Shown here one piece after another: positions 42,970 to 51,540 of a stretch of 64,000 nt of DNA (positions are counted from its first letter, which is position 1; every line of letters begins with the position of its first letter). Below the pieces are notes generated by a model. That model was not told where the DNA came from, did no database searches, and saw nothing but the letters and a program-made list of their open reading frames with translations. Location: NCBI GenBank assembly GCA_017625405.1, contig JAGALB010000027.1:1-64000 (forward strand), written 5' to 3'. Source of the DNA: Ruminiclostridium sp. (lineage in GTDB: Bacteria; Bacillota; Clostridia; Oscillospirales; Ruminococcaceae). The position numbers were made by a program, and so were the translations under genes.

Positions 42970-43233
42970 ATAAAGCAGCCCGCCGCACAGCGGCAGTGTA
43001 GAAATTTTATACATATTATTGAGGGAAACCCTTTTGTAAAAGGGGTTTCCCTCAAACTCCTTTCCGAAAACTTCAAATATTAATTACAGCCTGACAGGGT
43101 AAACCTGTCAGGCTGTAATTAGTATTAAAAGTCTTTGGAAGGGGGTACGGGGGATAACCTTTCTACAGAAAGGTTTCCTCCGATAAATATATAAAGCTTC
43201 TGCATGTCGCCGCTGTGCGGCGGGCTGCTTTAT
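42970..43233. repeat. Three-hairpin intergenic element, copy B (inverted relative to A)
   Basis: Terminal inverted repeats of 25 bp (42970-42994 and 43209-43233, starting ATAAAGCAGCCC) match each other but not those of copy A. The inner ~185 bp (43005-43192) is nearly identical to copy A in reverse orientation, including all three hairpins. It lies between convergent rny and the pseudo-receiver gene; its right end overlaps that gene's stop codon. Confidence 0.85.
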
Positions 43234-43604
43234 TCTCTGTTATGCGTTCCCAGGGCGTCGTCTATGATTTTCATCATATAACCGTCGGTAACGGAGCTGC
43301 CCATAAGTGTGGTATTCTTCAGTGCGACATTTTCTTTCAGGGCATCGCCTATTGCCACCTCGGCGATAACGATAAGCGGCACGTTTTCCGCAACAGGATT
43401 GGTGCGGATTGTCTCATAGGCTCTGAAAAAGTCATCAAACTCACGTAACCTTATAATTATGAGCGAGGGCATTTCGCTGGCAAGGGCGGCAGGCAGGGCG
43501 GAAAAAGCGTTCAGGCCCTTGACGGTGATACCCTTGTGAAACCAGTTCTTCATGCGGTTAAGGTCCTGAAGCTGGTCGCTGATAAGCAAAACGGTAGTTT
43601 CCAT
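43230..43604 (-). CDS. Receiver-like protein lacking the phospho-acceptor aspartate
   Basis: 124 residues with the alpha/beta pattern of a CheY-like receiver: strand 1 TVLLISD, strand 3 SLIIIRL and strand 4 VPLIVIAEV. The position of the acceptor aspartate (around residue 52) is arginine in SLIIIRLREF, so normal phosphorylation is unlikely. It starts 16 bp after the upstream receiver/GGDEF-like gene and is co-transcribed with it. The pair lies divergent to the flagellar operon, which suggests a link to motility signalling; the partner is unknown. The stop codon overlaps repeat element B. Confidence 0.6.
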   Translation of the reverse strand: METTVLLISDQLQDLNRMKNWFHKGITVKGLNAFSALPAALASEMPSLIIIRLREFDDFFRAYETIRTNPVAENVPLIVIAEVAIGDALKENVALKNTTLMGSSVTDGYMMKIIDDALGTHNRE

Positions 43605-43620
43605 AAATAAATCCTTTATA

Positions 43621-44445
43621 TCAATAGTAAGAGGCTATATTCTTTCCTTTTTCCCTGCAAAGGGAAATTGCACGGTCGCAGGTCTGGAACAGATCCTTGT
43701 ATGTAGGCGTTTTTTCGTCATTGCAGGCAAAGCCTACCGAAACATAGACCTTTTCCTCACCGAAAATCTCCTGAATCTTCTGTATAAGCTTCTTTCCCCA
43801 GCTCATGCAGATTGCACGCTCGCTTATATCGGGGATATAGCCGATGAATTTTCTGTCCTTTTCAACCCCGAGAATAGCCTTGAAAGCCTTTACCTCCTCG
43901 GCTACCACCTCAGCCGCCTTTGCGGCAAGCTCTTCGCTGGCGGGCTGGGAAGCAAACTTGTATTTACCCACCTCAACAAGAAACAGAGTTCCTGACTTTT
44001 TCGGGAAAACCTCCTGTATCCTTTCTTCGGTGTATTCACGCTTGTGAAGCTTTGTAACGGGATCAAGGCGGTCCTTTAACGGAATAAGCTGTATTGCAAG
44101 CTCCTCAGCCTTCTTTACAAGCTCCAGCGGGTCAAAGGGACGCTGTATGATTTCCGCATTAAGAACTTTTGCGCTGGTTTCGTCTGCAGGAGTTGGGGCA
44201 GAGGAGATAATCAACACAGGCATAGCTGCAAAATCACGGTTGCGGCGTACCATATTTGTGATGACTGCTTTGTAGTTTATCATCTGTGAGTCAGCGGAAA
44301 TCAGAAGTATATCGGGCTTTTCGACATAAAGCTTTTCCTGAACGCCTCTCCCATTGGCAACCATAACGGTTTCAAAGCGGTTTTTGAGTATTGCGGATAT
44401 AATTTCTGCGTTACGCTGTTCGTCTGCAATAATTATTTTAGGCAT
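43621..44445 (-). CDS. Two-domain signalling protein: pseudo-receiver plus degenerate GGDEF-like domain
   Basis: About 274 residues. The N-terminal receiver-like domain keeps the acidic pair (ADEQ) but has serine at the acceptor position (DILLISADS, residue 50). The C-terminal half starts DPVTKLHKREYTEERI, which resembles DPLTGLxNR of GGDEF domains, and ends with CDRAISLCREKGKNIASYY like their final helix. The GGDEF catalytic loop itself is missing, so c-di-GMP synthesis is unlikely. The start is at 44445, with AAGGAG upstream; the frame extends 14 codons further without domain sequence. Confidence 0.65.
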   Translation of the reverse strand: MPKIIIADEQRNAEIISAILKNRFETVMVANGRGVQEKLYVEKPDILLISADSQMINYKAVITNMVRRNRDFAAMPVLIISSAPTPADETSAKVLNAEIIQRPFDPLELVKKAEELAIQLIPLKDRLDPVTKLHKREYTEERIQEVFPKKSGTLFLVEVGKYKFASQPASEELAAKAAEVVAEEVKAFKAILGVEKDRKFIGYIPDISERAICMSWGKKLIQKIQEIFGEEKVYVSVGFACNDEKTPTYKDLFQTCDRAISLCREKGKNIASYY

Positions 44446-44477
44446 ACCGCTCACTCCTTTTGTGTATTCATAAAAAC

Positions 44478-44506
44478 AGTATAACATATTACCACAAGAA
44501 TTTCAA
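44478..44506 (-). promoter_or_regulatory. Promoter of the pseudo-receiver unit
   Basis: TTGAAA (44506-44501), 17-bp spacer, TATACT (44483-44478). Confidence 0.65.
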
Positions 44507-44576
44507 TTGATATTTTGCTTTTTGTGCAATATGACAAAATTCGCATTATTTTTTTGTAACAGCAGAATGTGTGCCT

Positions 44577-44625
44577 GCCAGACTGTAAATCCGGAAATCA
44601 TGCTTTTTTACTTGCTGCTGGCAAA
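44577..44625. other. Divergent intergenic region with a long-range inverted repeat
   Basis: In the ~340-bp region between the pseudo-receiver unit and fliK, TGCCAG (about 44577) and CTGGCA (about 44620) could pair across ~35 bases. Apart from the two promoters nothing else is recognised. Confidence 0.3.
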
Positions 44626-44694
44626 AAATCAGTAAATATGTACAGTAATTTCTATTTTTTCTTATTAAAAATATGAAATATTGTGCGAAATCAA

Positions 44695-44723
44695 TTGACT
44701 TTTATCGCCATTTTGTGTATAAT
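44695..44723 (+). promoter_or_regulatory. Promoter of the flagellar operon
   Basis: TTGACT (44695-44700), 17-bp spacer, TATAAT (44718-44723). It is sigma-A-like, as expected for an early flagellar operon, and does not resemble the TAAA-N15-GCCGATAA form used by the flagellar sigma factor. Confidence 0.8.
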
Positions 44724-44788
44724 GAATTATAAGTATAAGGGTTAGTGCGCCCTTATGCCTGAAATACGCAGGAAAGGAGGAAAAAATA

Positions 44789-46279
44789 ATGGAAATGACG
44801 ATAAGCGCAGTAATGGTCGGCGCTTCGTCACAGCCGCAGAGCAAGGCTTCCGAAACAGGATTTTCCGACATACTCACAGAAGTGAGATCTGCCGCACCGC
44901 AGACAGCGGAAAATACCGTGAATCAGCCCTCTTATGATGCCGCCAGAGATTATCAGGCAGACGCTGTTTCCGCACAGGAAACGGAAATCACTGCAGAAAT
45001 CGAAGAAACAGTAATGACAGAGCTTAAAAACACTGTTATTTCAATGGTTTCAAAGGCCAACGGCGGAAATGCAGAGGAAAACGACCGCATAATCAGCGCA
45101 CTTCTCGATATTCTGAAGAAGATGAACGATGACAGCGAAGAAGACCCTGTTATGAATCTTATTATGGAGCTTCTGGCTTCAATGACAGGCGACACCGCTG
45201 ACAGCGATATGTTCACTCTTAATCTGAATGTGAGCGAAATCACCAGAACGGAAACCACTGAAATCACTGCAATCCTCGGAACTGAAACCGCAGTTGAAGC
45301 AGCATCCGCAGACGCTTACAAAGCACCTGATGTACAGCCGCAGACACCCGTTTCAGAAACAGGAATCCAGCCTGAGCAGACAGCAGAGTTTGCACAGATG
45401 GTTGACAATGTGGCAGATGCGATGGCAGAAATGCCCATGCAGACAGCTGATGCACAGCAGACAGCAGAAACTCCTGCTCAGACAGCACAGCCCGTTCAGA
45501 CAGCGGAAACACAGCAGGAACCCGATTACAACGGACTTCTGAAGGATATTCTTTCAGCCGCACGTGAAGAGCTGGGACTTACAAAGGCAGAGCTTACAGC
45601 AAAGCCCGCACAGGCACCTGTAACAGCACAGGAAGCGCCTGCACAGACAGATGTACAGCCCGCAGCGCAGCAGACAGCCTTCAATATGGTTTTCAACCGC
45701 AAGGACGGAACAGACGAGCTTAATTCGATTCTCGGATTGAACACGGAAGAAACCGCAGCACAGGATGACGGCCAGGAGATAAAGGCAGTCAATACAGCTC
45801 AGGATAATTCCGCAGTATTTGCAGGAAATGTTCCTCAGAAAACCGAAGTTGTTACGGCAGATGCAGAAGTAAGAGTTGAAGCGCCTCTCCCCGAACAGCA
45901 GATTGCAGATGAAATTCTCACAAAGCCTGAAGTTTTTGAAGGCGGAAGAACTGAATTCACAATGGAACTCAATCCTGAAAGTCTCGGAAGAATCACAGTA
46001 AGACTTGTCAGCACAGAAGGCAGAGTTGAAGTGAATATTTCAGCTGAGAATGACGCTACAAGACAGCTTCTCGAATCAAGAGCCGAAAATATCGGCCAGG
46101 CACTCAGAAGTAACGGTGTTGAGCTTGAACGCTATCAGGTGGTAAGCGGACAGGAAGAAGCAACGCTTATGCAGGAAAGCTATGACGGAAGCAGCAGAAA
46201 CCCCTACGGCAGAAATGACGAAGAACAGCCGCAGGAAGAAAGCGATGAAGATTTCCTTGAAATCTTACAGCAGCTTTAA
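44789..46279 (+). CDS. fliK: Flagellar hook-length control protein
   Basis: Secreted ruler that stops hook growth and switches export specificity through FlhB. 496 residues. The N-terminal and central parts are Gln/Thr/Ala/Pro-rich (AETPAQTAQPVQTAETQQ), typical of the variable ruler region. The C-terminal ~90 residues hold the conserved hook-control domain (MELNPESLGRITVRL ... ESRAENIGQALRSNGVE). First gene of the operon. GGAGG lies eight bases before the ATG. Confidence 0.92.
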   Translation: MEMTISAVMVGASSQPQSKASETGFSDILTEVRSAAPQTAENTVNQPSYDAARDYQADAVSAQETEITAEIEETVMTELKNTVISMVSKANGGNAEENDRIISALLDILKKMNDDSEEDPVMNLIMELLASMTGDTADSDMFTLNLNVSEITRTETTEITAILGTETAVEAASADAYKAPDVQPQTPVSETGIQPEQTAEFAQMVDNVADAMAEMPMQTADAQQTAETPAQTAQPVQTAETQQEPDYNGLLKDILSAAREELGLTKAELTAKPAQAPVTAQEAPAQTDVQPAAQQTAFNMVFNRKDGTDELNSILGLNTEETAAQDDGQEIKAVNTAQDNSAVFAGNVPQKTEVVTADAEVRVEAPLPEQQIADEILTKPEVFEGGRTEFTMELNPESLGRITVRLVSTEGRVEVNISAENDATRQLLESRAENIGQALRSNGVELERYQVVSGQEEATLMQESYDGSSRNPYGRNDEEQPQEESDEDFLEILQQL

Positions 46280-46302
46280 TCTTTGAAGAAAGGAGTAAAT
46301 GA

Positions 46303-47127
46303 ATGGGCAATTTAATGGACGGTGTAAACACCATACAGGACAATTACGAAAAGTACAAGGATATGTTCACCGACAAGAAGAATGACGTAGTAACAATGGA
46401 TTCGTTCTATCAGCTTCTTGTTGCGGAAATGCAGAACCAGGACCCGCTTGAGCCTACATCCAACACTGAGTTTATTTCTCAGATGGCAAGCTTCACTTCC
46501 CTTCAGGCGCAGCAGGACAACCTCGATATGCAGCAGCAGAACTACGCCAAGTCCCTCGTAGGTCAGGTAGTCGGTGTAAGCAACGGCGGCAGCGAGCTTA
46601 TCACAGGTACTGTAAAGTATGTTACATACGGCGATAAGGTTAAAGTCAACGTAAACGGTCAGAACTACAACCTTGACGCTATCAAGCTTGTATACGGCGA
46701 AGCGGCAGACGGCGGCGAAACAGCGGCAAATGCGGCAGAGCAGATTACAAACTACGGTGCGTTCGCATCCAGTCTTATCGGCAAGGAAGTTACTGTAAAC
46801 GGTGTTGATGCAATGGGTACCTCCGTATTCGACAGAGGAACAGCTTCATCCATCGAAATTCAGGACGGCAATGTAAGAGTCGTTGTAAACGGATATGCTT
46901 ATAATGTGACTGATGTTGTTGCAGTGGCTGATTCCACATCCGCAACAGACAACATAAACGAGCTTCTTGAAGCTATCGCAAAGAGCGAAAAGGAAGAAAG
47001 CAAGGAAATTGCGGCAATTCCCCAGCCTGAAGAAGAAAATGCGGTTGTTGACCACACACAGGACGCCGACATCGAAGATTTACCCGAGGAAGACGAAACA
47101 GCTTCACTTTTAGAGCTTTTTCAATAG
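46303..47127 (+). CDS. flgD: Flagellar hook assembly (scaffolding) protein
   Basis: Caps the growing hook. 274 residues. The N-terminal FlgD signature is MDSFYQLLVAEMQNQDPLEPTSNTEFISQMASF, followed by a beta-rich part that appears twice in this protein (two SLVGQVV/SLIGKEV-VNG segments near residues 86 and 155). It has an acidic C-terminal tail (IEDLPEEDETASLLELF). It is 23 bp after fliK and 10 bp before the next gene. Confidence 0.92.
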   Translation: MGNLMDGVNTIQDNYEKYKDMFTDKKNDVVTMDSFYQLLVAEMQNQDPLEPTSNTEFISQMASFTSLQAQQDNLDMQQQNYAKSLVGQVVGVSNGGSELITGTVKYVTYGDKVKVNVNGQNYNLDAIKLVYGEAADGGETAANAAEQITNYGAFASSLIGKEVTVNGVDAMGTSVFDRGTASSIEIQDGNVRVVVNGYAYNVTDVVAVADSTSATDNINELLEAIAKSEKEESKEIAAIPQPEEENAVVDHTQDADIEDLPEEDETASLLELFQ

Positions 47128-47137
47128 GAGGATTTAA

Positions 47138-47533
47138 ATGCTGATAAGTGAATACTTAGCTCAGCGCAGTGCCATCGGAGGCGTTACCACAGGTAACATT
47201 TCCCCGCAGATAAATACTCCTGAAAAAAATGCGGAAAACAGTTTCGCAAAAGCTCTCGATTCAGAAATAAGAAAAAGAGAAGTCGATTTTTCGGCGCACG
47301 CTATAAGACGTCTGGAAAGCAGACAGATAGACGTGGTTGAGAACGATAAAATCGAGCGTCTTAACAGGGGTGTGGAAATTGCAGCGGAAAAAGGCAGCGA
47401 AGAAAGCCTTATCCTCGTTGACAGCACAGCGTTTGTAGTAAGCGTAAAGAACAACAAGGTCATTACAACAGTTTCGGCTGACGACCTTAAAGGAAACATT
47501 TTCACAAACATTGATTCCACCGTTATTATATAA
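47138..47533 (+). CDS. Flagellar operon protein of the TIGR02530 family
   Basis: 131 residues. Its central motif VDFSAHAIRRLESRQIDV and the C-terminal SLILVDSTAFVVSVKNNKVIT match the small protein regularly found between flgD and flgE in Firmicutes. Its role is not established; a chaperone or hook-assembly helper is often assumed. The location here (10 bp after flgD and before flgE) is the expected one. Confidence 0.88.
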   Translation: MLISEYLAQRSAIGGVTTGNISPQINTPEKNAENSFAKALDSEIRKREVDFSAHAIRRLESRQIDVVENDKIERLNRGVEIAAEKGSEESLILVDSTAFVVSVKNNKVITTVSADDLKGNIFTNIDSTVII

Positions 47534-47626
47534 GTCGGACCGAGAAGCACGAATGCTTCAAGGAGATTTCAGCTGTTCCGACCGATTGACGAACAGCAGC
47601 GGTGGCTATGGAAAGGACATACCATT
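47534..47626 (+). promoter_or_regulatory. Folded intercistronic leader before flgE
   Basis: Hairpins GAAGCA-CGAA-TGCTTC (47544-47559) and GCTGTTC/GAACAGC (47572-47597). GTCGG (47534-47538) can also pair with CCGAC (47578-47582), which would compete with the second hairpin. No promoter or T-run is evident. Confidence 0.4.
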
Positions 47627-49276
47627 ATGATGAAATCATTATACTCCGGTGTTGCCGGAATGAAAACACATAACCAGAGAATGGACGTTATAGGTAACAA
47701 CGTTTCCAACGTTAACACAACAGGTTACAAGACAAGTACAGTTACTTTCAAGGACGTATACTACCAGACAAAGGCAGGCGCATCTTCCGGTGACGCTACA
47801 CAGGGTGGTACAAACCCCACACAGATCGGTTACGGTTCCTCTCTCGGTACAGTAAACCAGATCATGACACAGTCGGGCTTTACATATTCCGACAGCGTTT
47901 ATGACTGTGCTATCGAAGGTGAAGGCTTCTTCCAGGTAATTGACGAATCAGGCAACATCTTCTATACAAGAAGCGGTGTATTCTCCGTGGACAGCTACGG
48001 CAACCTTGTTGACGCAAACGGATATATCGTACTCGGTACTTCCGGCGACCCTACAAATGTAGAAACAGGTCAGTCCCAGCGTATCAACCTCTATGTTCCC
48101 CCTGTTGACAACAACATCGCAAGTGCAGAAAAGGTTGTAAACGGCTACGGCGTTACCGTTTCCGCTTCTACTTTCGGTGAAGAAGGCAATATCGCATTCA
48201 CAATCGTTGACTCTGACGTTGCTTACGCTACAAAGAGCGGCGATAACCTTACAATCTACATGGACCTTTCTCAGGATTTCGGTGCTCTCGCATTCGCAGA
48301 CATCGACGAGAACTCCACAAACGAAGAAGTTCAGGCTGCTTTTGATGCGGCGCTCATGGAATTCCAGGAAGCAATAAACGAAGCTATCCAGAAGGGCGGC
48401 GTTGAGCTTGAAGAAGGCGTGCTTCCCATCAACTTTGAAATGGACTCCATGCCCAACCCTGATGAAATCCTTGCTCAGAACGCAGGCAACACACTTACAT
48501 ATACAAATGCGGAAGACCCCGAGCAGATTGACCTTCAGCTCCGCTTTACAGCTGATACAGCAGGTGAATTCGCAAACAAGTACGAAATCAACATCAAGAC
48601 ACTCAGCACAATGGAAGCAGGCACTGCAAAGGCTAAGTGGAAGGACGATGTTCTTACCATTACAATCCCTGAAAACGGTGTTACTCTTGAAGCTCTCCAG
48701 GAAGCTATCAACGACGCAGCAGGCGGCGACCCCAACAAGAACATCACTGTTGAAGAGGTTGAGGGCGATCTTGCAGGCTTCGACTTCGGTGCAAGACTTG
48801 ACGGCGCTACCGAAAGACTCGGTCTTGAACAGGGCGCAGACAACTTCTTTGCTGACCTTGCGGTTGCTCTCAGTACAGTAAACCTCACCGACGGACGTAC
48901 AGCAGGCGAACAGACTGTTGCAGACCTTGAAACAGTTGCTATCGACGCTAACGGCGTTATCTACGGCAGACACCCCGTTCACGGCGAACTGATGCTCGGC
49001 CGTATCGACCTTGTTACTTTCGTAAACCCCACCGGTCTTGACCAGGTAGGTACATCACTCTGGCGCGACTCTCTTGCTTCCGGCGATCCTGAAGTAAAGA
49101 TTGCAGGTACAGAAGGCTCAGGCGAAATCGTATCCGGTGCTCTCGAAATGTCTAACGTAGACTTAGCACAGGAATTTTCCGATATGATCATTACCCAGAG
49201 AGGTTATCAGGCTAACTCCCGTATTATTACGGTTTCTGATACCATGCTGGAAGAACTCATCAATCTCAAGCGTTAA
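47627..49276 (+). CDS. flgE: Flagellar hook protein
   Basis: Builds the flexible hook. 549 residues. The N-terminus MMKSLYSGVAGMKTHNQRMDVIGNNVSNVNTTGYK is the rod/hook family signature, and the C-terminus (EMSNVDLAQEFSDMIITQRGYQANSRIITVSDTMLEELINL) pairs with it in a coiled coil. The middle ~350 residues form the variable outer domains, longer than in FlgE of Bacillus. GAAAGGA precedes the start; a second ATG follows immediately, so the first Met is uncertain by one codon. Confidence 0.95.
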   Translation: MMKSLYSGVAGMKTHNQRMDVIGNNVSNVNTTGYKTSTVTFKDVYYQTKAGASSGDATQGGTNPTQIGYGSSLGTVNQIMTQSGFTYSDSVYDCAIEGEGFFQVIDESGNIFYTRSGVFSVDSYGNLVDANGYIVLGTSGDPTNVETGQSQRINLYVPPVDNNIASAEKVVNGYGVTVSASTFGEEGNIAFTIVDSDVAYATKSGDNLTIYMDLSQDFGALAFADIDENSTNEEVQAAFDAALMEFQEAINEAIQKGGVELEEGVLPINFEMDSMPNPDEILAQNAGNTLTYTNAEDPEQIDLQLRFTADTAGEFANKYEINIKTLSTMEAGTAKAKWKDDVLTITIPENGVTLEALQEAINDAAGGDPNKNITVEEVEGDLAGFDFGARLDGATERLGLEQGADNFFADLAVALSTVNLTDGRTAGEQTVADLETVAIDANGVIYGRHPVHGELMLGRIDLVTFVNPTGLDQVGTSLWRDSLASGDPEVKIAGTEGSGEIVSGALEMSNVDLAQEFSDMIITQRGYQANSRIITVSDTMLEELINLKR

Positions 49277-49288
49277 TTTCTGACGGGA

Positions 49289-49312
49289 CTGTCGGGCGGC
49301 TTCGCCCGACAG
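49289..49312 (+). other. Intercistronic hairpin between flgE and flbD
   Basis: Perfect 10-bp stem CTGTCGGGCG/CGCCCGACAG with loop GCTT. No T-run follows, so it probably protects the upstream mRNA or tunes expression rather than terminating. Confidence 0.6.
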
Positions 49313-49332
49313 ACTCCTGATACGGAGGGACT

Positions 49333-49545
49333 ATGGTAATTCTGACTAAGCTTAACGGTAAGGATATTATGCTCAATGAGGCGCATATCGAAACAGTTGC
49401 GCAGACTCCCGACACCGTAATCACTATGACCAACGGTCACACTTATATTGTTCAGGAATCTATCGAAGAAATCATGAATAAAATTCTTGCATTCAACCGT
49501 GTTTCAAAGCAGCGGCTGAGAGAATCGGACAGGGATGCCCGATAA
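49333..49545 (+). CDS. flbD: FlbD-family flagellar protein
   Basis: 70 residues. MVILTKLNGKDIMLNEAHIETV and the VQESIEEIMNKILAFNR stretch match the short FlbD (SwrD-like) protein found between flgE and motA in Firmicutes. In Bacillus the homologue increases stator function for swarming. GGAGG precedes the ATG. Confidence 0.88.
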   Translation: MVILTKLNGKDIMLNEAHIETVAQTPDTVITMTNGHTYIVQESIEEIMNKILAFNRVSKQRLRESDRDAR

Positions 49546-49584
49546 TGCACGGAATTTAAATAAATTAACCCGGAGGGAACCATT

Positions 49585-50355
49585 TTGAATATTTCACTTA
49601 TTATCGGTGCAGTCATTTCCATAGGACTTGTAGTGTACGGTATGCTTAACGGCGGCGAATTATCGTATTTTATCGACCCCGCCTCTTTTGCTATTACTGT
49701 GGGCGGTACTATCGGCGTACTTATTGCTATTTCTCCGCTTTCGTTCCTGAAAAGAGTACCTAAGCTTTTCAAAATTGCATTGCTTCCGCCTAAATATGAC
49801 CCCCAGAAATACATAACAGAGCTTGTTGAATATGCAAAGATTGCACGAAGCAAGGGTCTGCTTGCTCTCGAAGACGGTGCCAACAAGTGTGAAGACCCCT
49901 TTATGAAGCAGAGCCTTATGCTTATCGTTGACGCAAACGACTCCAGCAAGGTAAGACAGATGCTCGAAGACTCTCTTGATTTCATGGAAGAAAGACACGC
50001 AGAGGGTGCGGAATTCTTTGCGAAGGGTGCTTCCCTTTGTCCTGCATTCGGTATGCTGGGTACTCTCGTAGGTCTTATCATCATGCTTCAGAACATGGAC
50101 GGCGGTAACCTCGGTCAGGCCATGGCTATCGCACTTATCACAACCCTTTACGGTTCGTTCTTTGCAAATATCGTATTTACTCCTCTTGAGGCTGCTCTCA
50201 AGAATGCTCATGCGGCAGAAATGTTCTGCATGAGAATAGTTGTTGAGGGCGTTATGTCCATTGCGGCAGGTTCAAACCCCAGACTCATCCAGGAAAAGCT
50301 TGAATTCATGCTTTCCAAGAGCGAAAGAAAGGGCGACAGCGCCGCAGGCGAGTAA
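49585..50355 (+). CDS. motA: Flagellar motor stator protein MotA
   Basis: Ion-channel subunit of the motor. 256 residues with four membrane segments and the large cytoplasmic loop between segments 2 and 3. The C-terminal half has GMLGTLVGLIIMLQNMDGGNLGQAMAIALITTLYGSFFAN, the conserved pore region. Start codon TTG with GGAGGGA upstream. Proton or sodium use cannot be decided here. Confidence 0.94.
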   Translation: MNISLIIGAVISIGLVVYGMLNGGELSYFIDPASFAITVGGTIGVLIAISPLSFLKRVPKLFKIALLPPKYDPQKYITELVEYAKIARSKGLLALEDGANKCEDPFMKQSLMLIVDANDSSKVRQMLEDSLDFMEERHAEGAEFFAKGASLCPAFGMLGTLVGLIIMLQNMDGGNLGQAMAIALITTLYGSFFANIVFTPLEAALKNAHAAEMFCMRIVVEGVMSIAAGSNPRLIQEKLEFMLSKSERKGDSAAGE

Positions 50356-50393
50356 ATTTATAAGGTAAAATTTTACTTTCTGTATAAAAATGT

Positions 50394-50422
50394 TTGCAAA
50401 TTTACAAAAAATGTGATATAAT
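50394..50422 (+). promoter_or_regulatory. Candidate internal promoter before motB
   Basis: TTGCAA (50394-50399), 17-bp spacer, TATAAT (50417-50422) in the 109-bp motA-motB gap. Confidence 0.5.
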
Positions 50423-50464
50423 AATATGTCAGGTATTTTCTGATACAAGGAAGGAGGCGGAAAA

Positions 50465-51508
50465 TTGGCGAAGAAAAAGGAAAAAATAGTCAAAACGGGC
50501 GTTGACGAATGGATGGCTACCTATTCGGACATGGTAACGCTCCTTATGTGTTTCTTCGTATTGCTTTACGCTTCTTCCACTCCCGACGAAACAAAGTTCC
50601 AGTATATTTTCCAGTCCTTCAATTCCCAGGGTAAGTTTGTAAATCCCTTTGTTACGGAGGAAATAAATCCCGGTGAAATCAAGACTGATGAAGAGGACGG
50701 GAATTCAGACACGCCGCCTGACGGAGGCGACGGTACTCACGACAATGATGACGAGGGTATGGGTCTTCCTCACAACTTTGATGAGCTTTTCTCATGGGTT
50801 TCCGCTACTGCGGAAAGCAGCTCCTATTCAGATAAAATCGATGTTACGCAGACTTCTGCGTCACGCTTCAATATCCGCTTCAGCAACTCAATCATGTTTG
50901 CAGGCGACAGCGCTGTTCTGCTTGAATCAGGCAAGGAAGCAATCAGACAATTCCTGCCGGGAATCAAGGCCACAGGCGACTACATAAAGAATATACGTGT
51001 CCAGGGTCACACCGCACAGGGCTTATCCGCAGTAAATGACTGGGATTTATCCTCTGCACGTGCCTGCTCGGTTCTTAAATTCATGGATTTCCAGGTGGTA
51101 ATCGACAGCGAAAAGTATATCGCCGAGGGCAGAGCACAGTACGACCCCATTGCTGACAACTCAACAGAAGAGGGCAGGGAAGAAAACCGCCGTGTTGAGC
51201 TTATTATTATAAGAAATGACGTTGCTGTTGAAGATACAGCTATTATCCAGGATATTCTCAAGTATGACTACGGCATCAATCAGGTTGAAACAGACTCTGT
51301 TGACCGTCCCGAGGGTGAGGGCGGACTTACCGATGATGCAATCCAGCAGATTGTGGATAGCCTTGATGACAAGTATTTCGCAGAAATACCCTTTGAAACA
51401 GATGATTCGGCTGACTATACAGGTCCCGAATTCATAAGCCCGATTACGGGTATCCCCGAAGATATTCTTCTTCCTGCAGAGACTGAAGCAGAAGCCGCTG
51501 CAGAGTAA
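50465..51508 (+). CDS. motB: Flagellar motor stator protein MotB
   Basis: 347 residues, TTG start with AAGGAGG. The N-terminus is lysine-rich; the single membrane segment follows WMATYSDMVTLLMCFFVLLYA, with D22 as the channel aspartate. The C-terminal OmpA-like domain binds peptidoglycan (RVQGHTAQG ... ENRRVELIII). A Glu/Asp-rich linker (~65-95) and an acidic tail are long for MotB. It is separated from motA by an unusual 109-bp gap with its own promoter-like sequence. Confidence 0.93.
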   Translation: MAKKKEKIVKTGVDEWMATYSDMVTLLMCFFVLLYASSTPDETKFQYIFQSFNSQGKFVNPFVTEEINPGEIKTDEEDGNSDTPPDGGDGTHDNDDEGMGLPHNFDELFSWVSATAESSSYSDKIDVTQTSASRFNIRFSNSIMFAGDSAVLLESGKEAIRQFLPGIKATGDYIKNIRVQGHTAQGLSAVNDWDLSSARACSVLKFMDFQVVIDSEKYIAEGRAQYDPIADNSTEEGREENRRVELIIIRNDVAVEDTAIIQDILKYDYGINQVETDSVDRPEGEGGLTDDAIQQIVDSLDDKYFAEIPFETDDSADYTGPEFISPITGIPEDILLPAETEAEAAAE

Positions 51509-51540
51509 ATTATATGAAACAGGAAAAGAGGTGAGCATGA

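Noticed and set aside
47948..48982. A 344-codon minus-strand open frame inside flgE.
   Set aside because: Cysteine-rich low-quality protein that results from codon bias of flgE on the other strand; no start signals.
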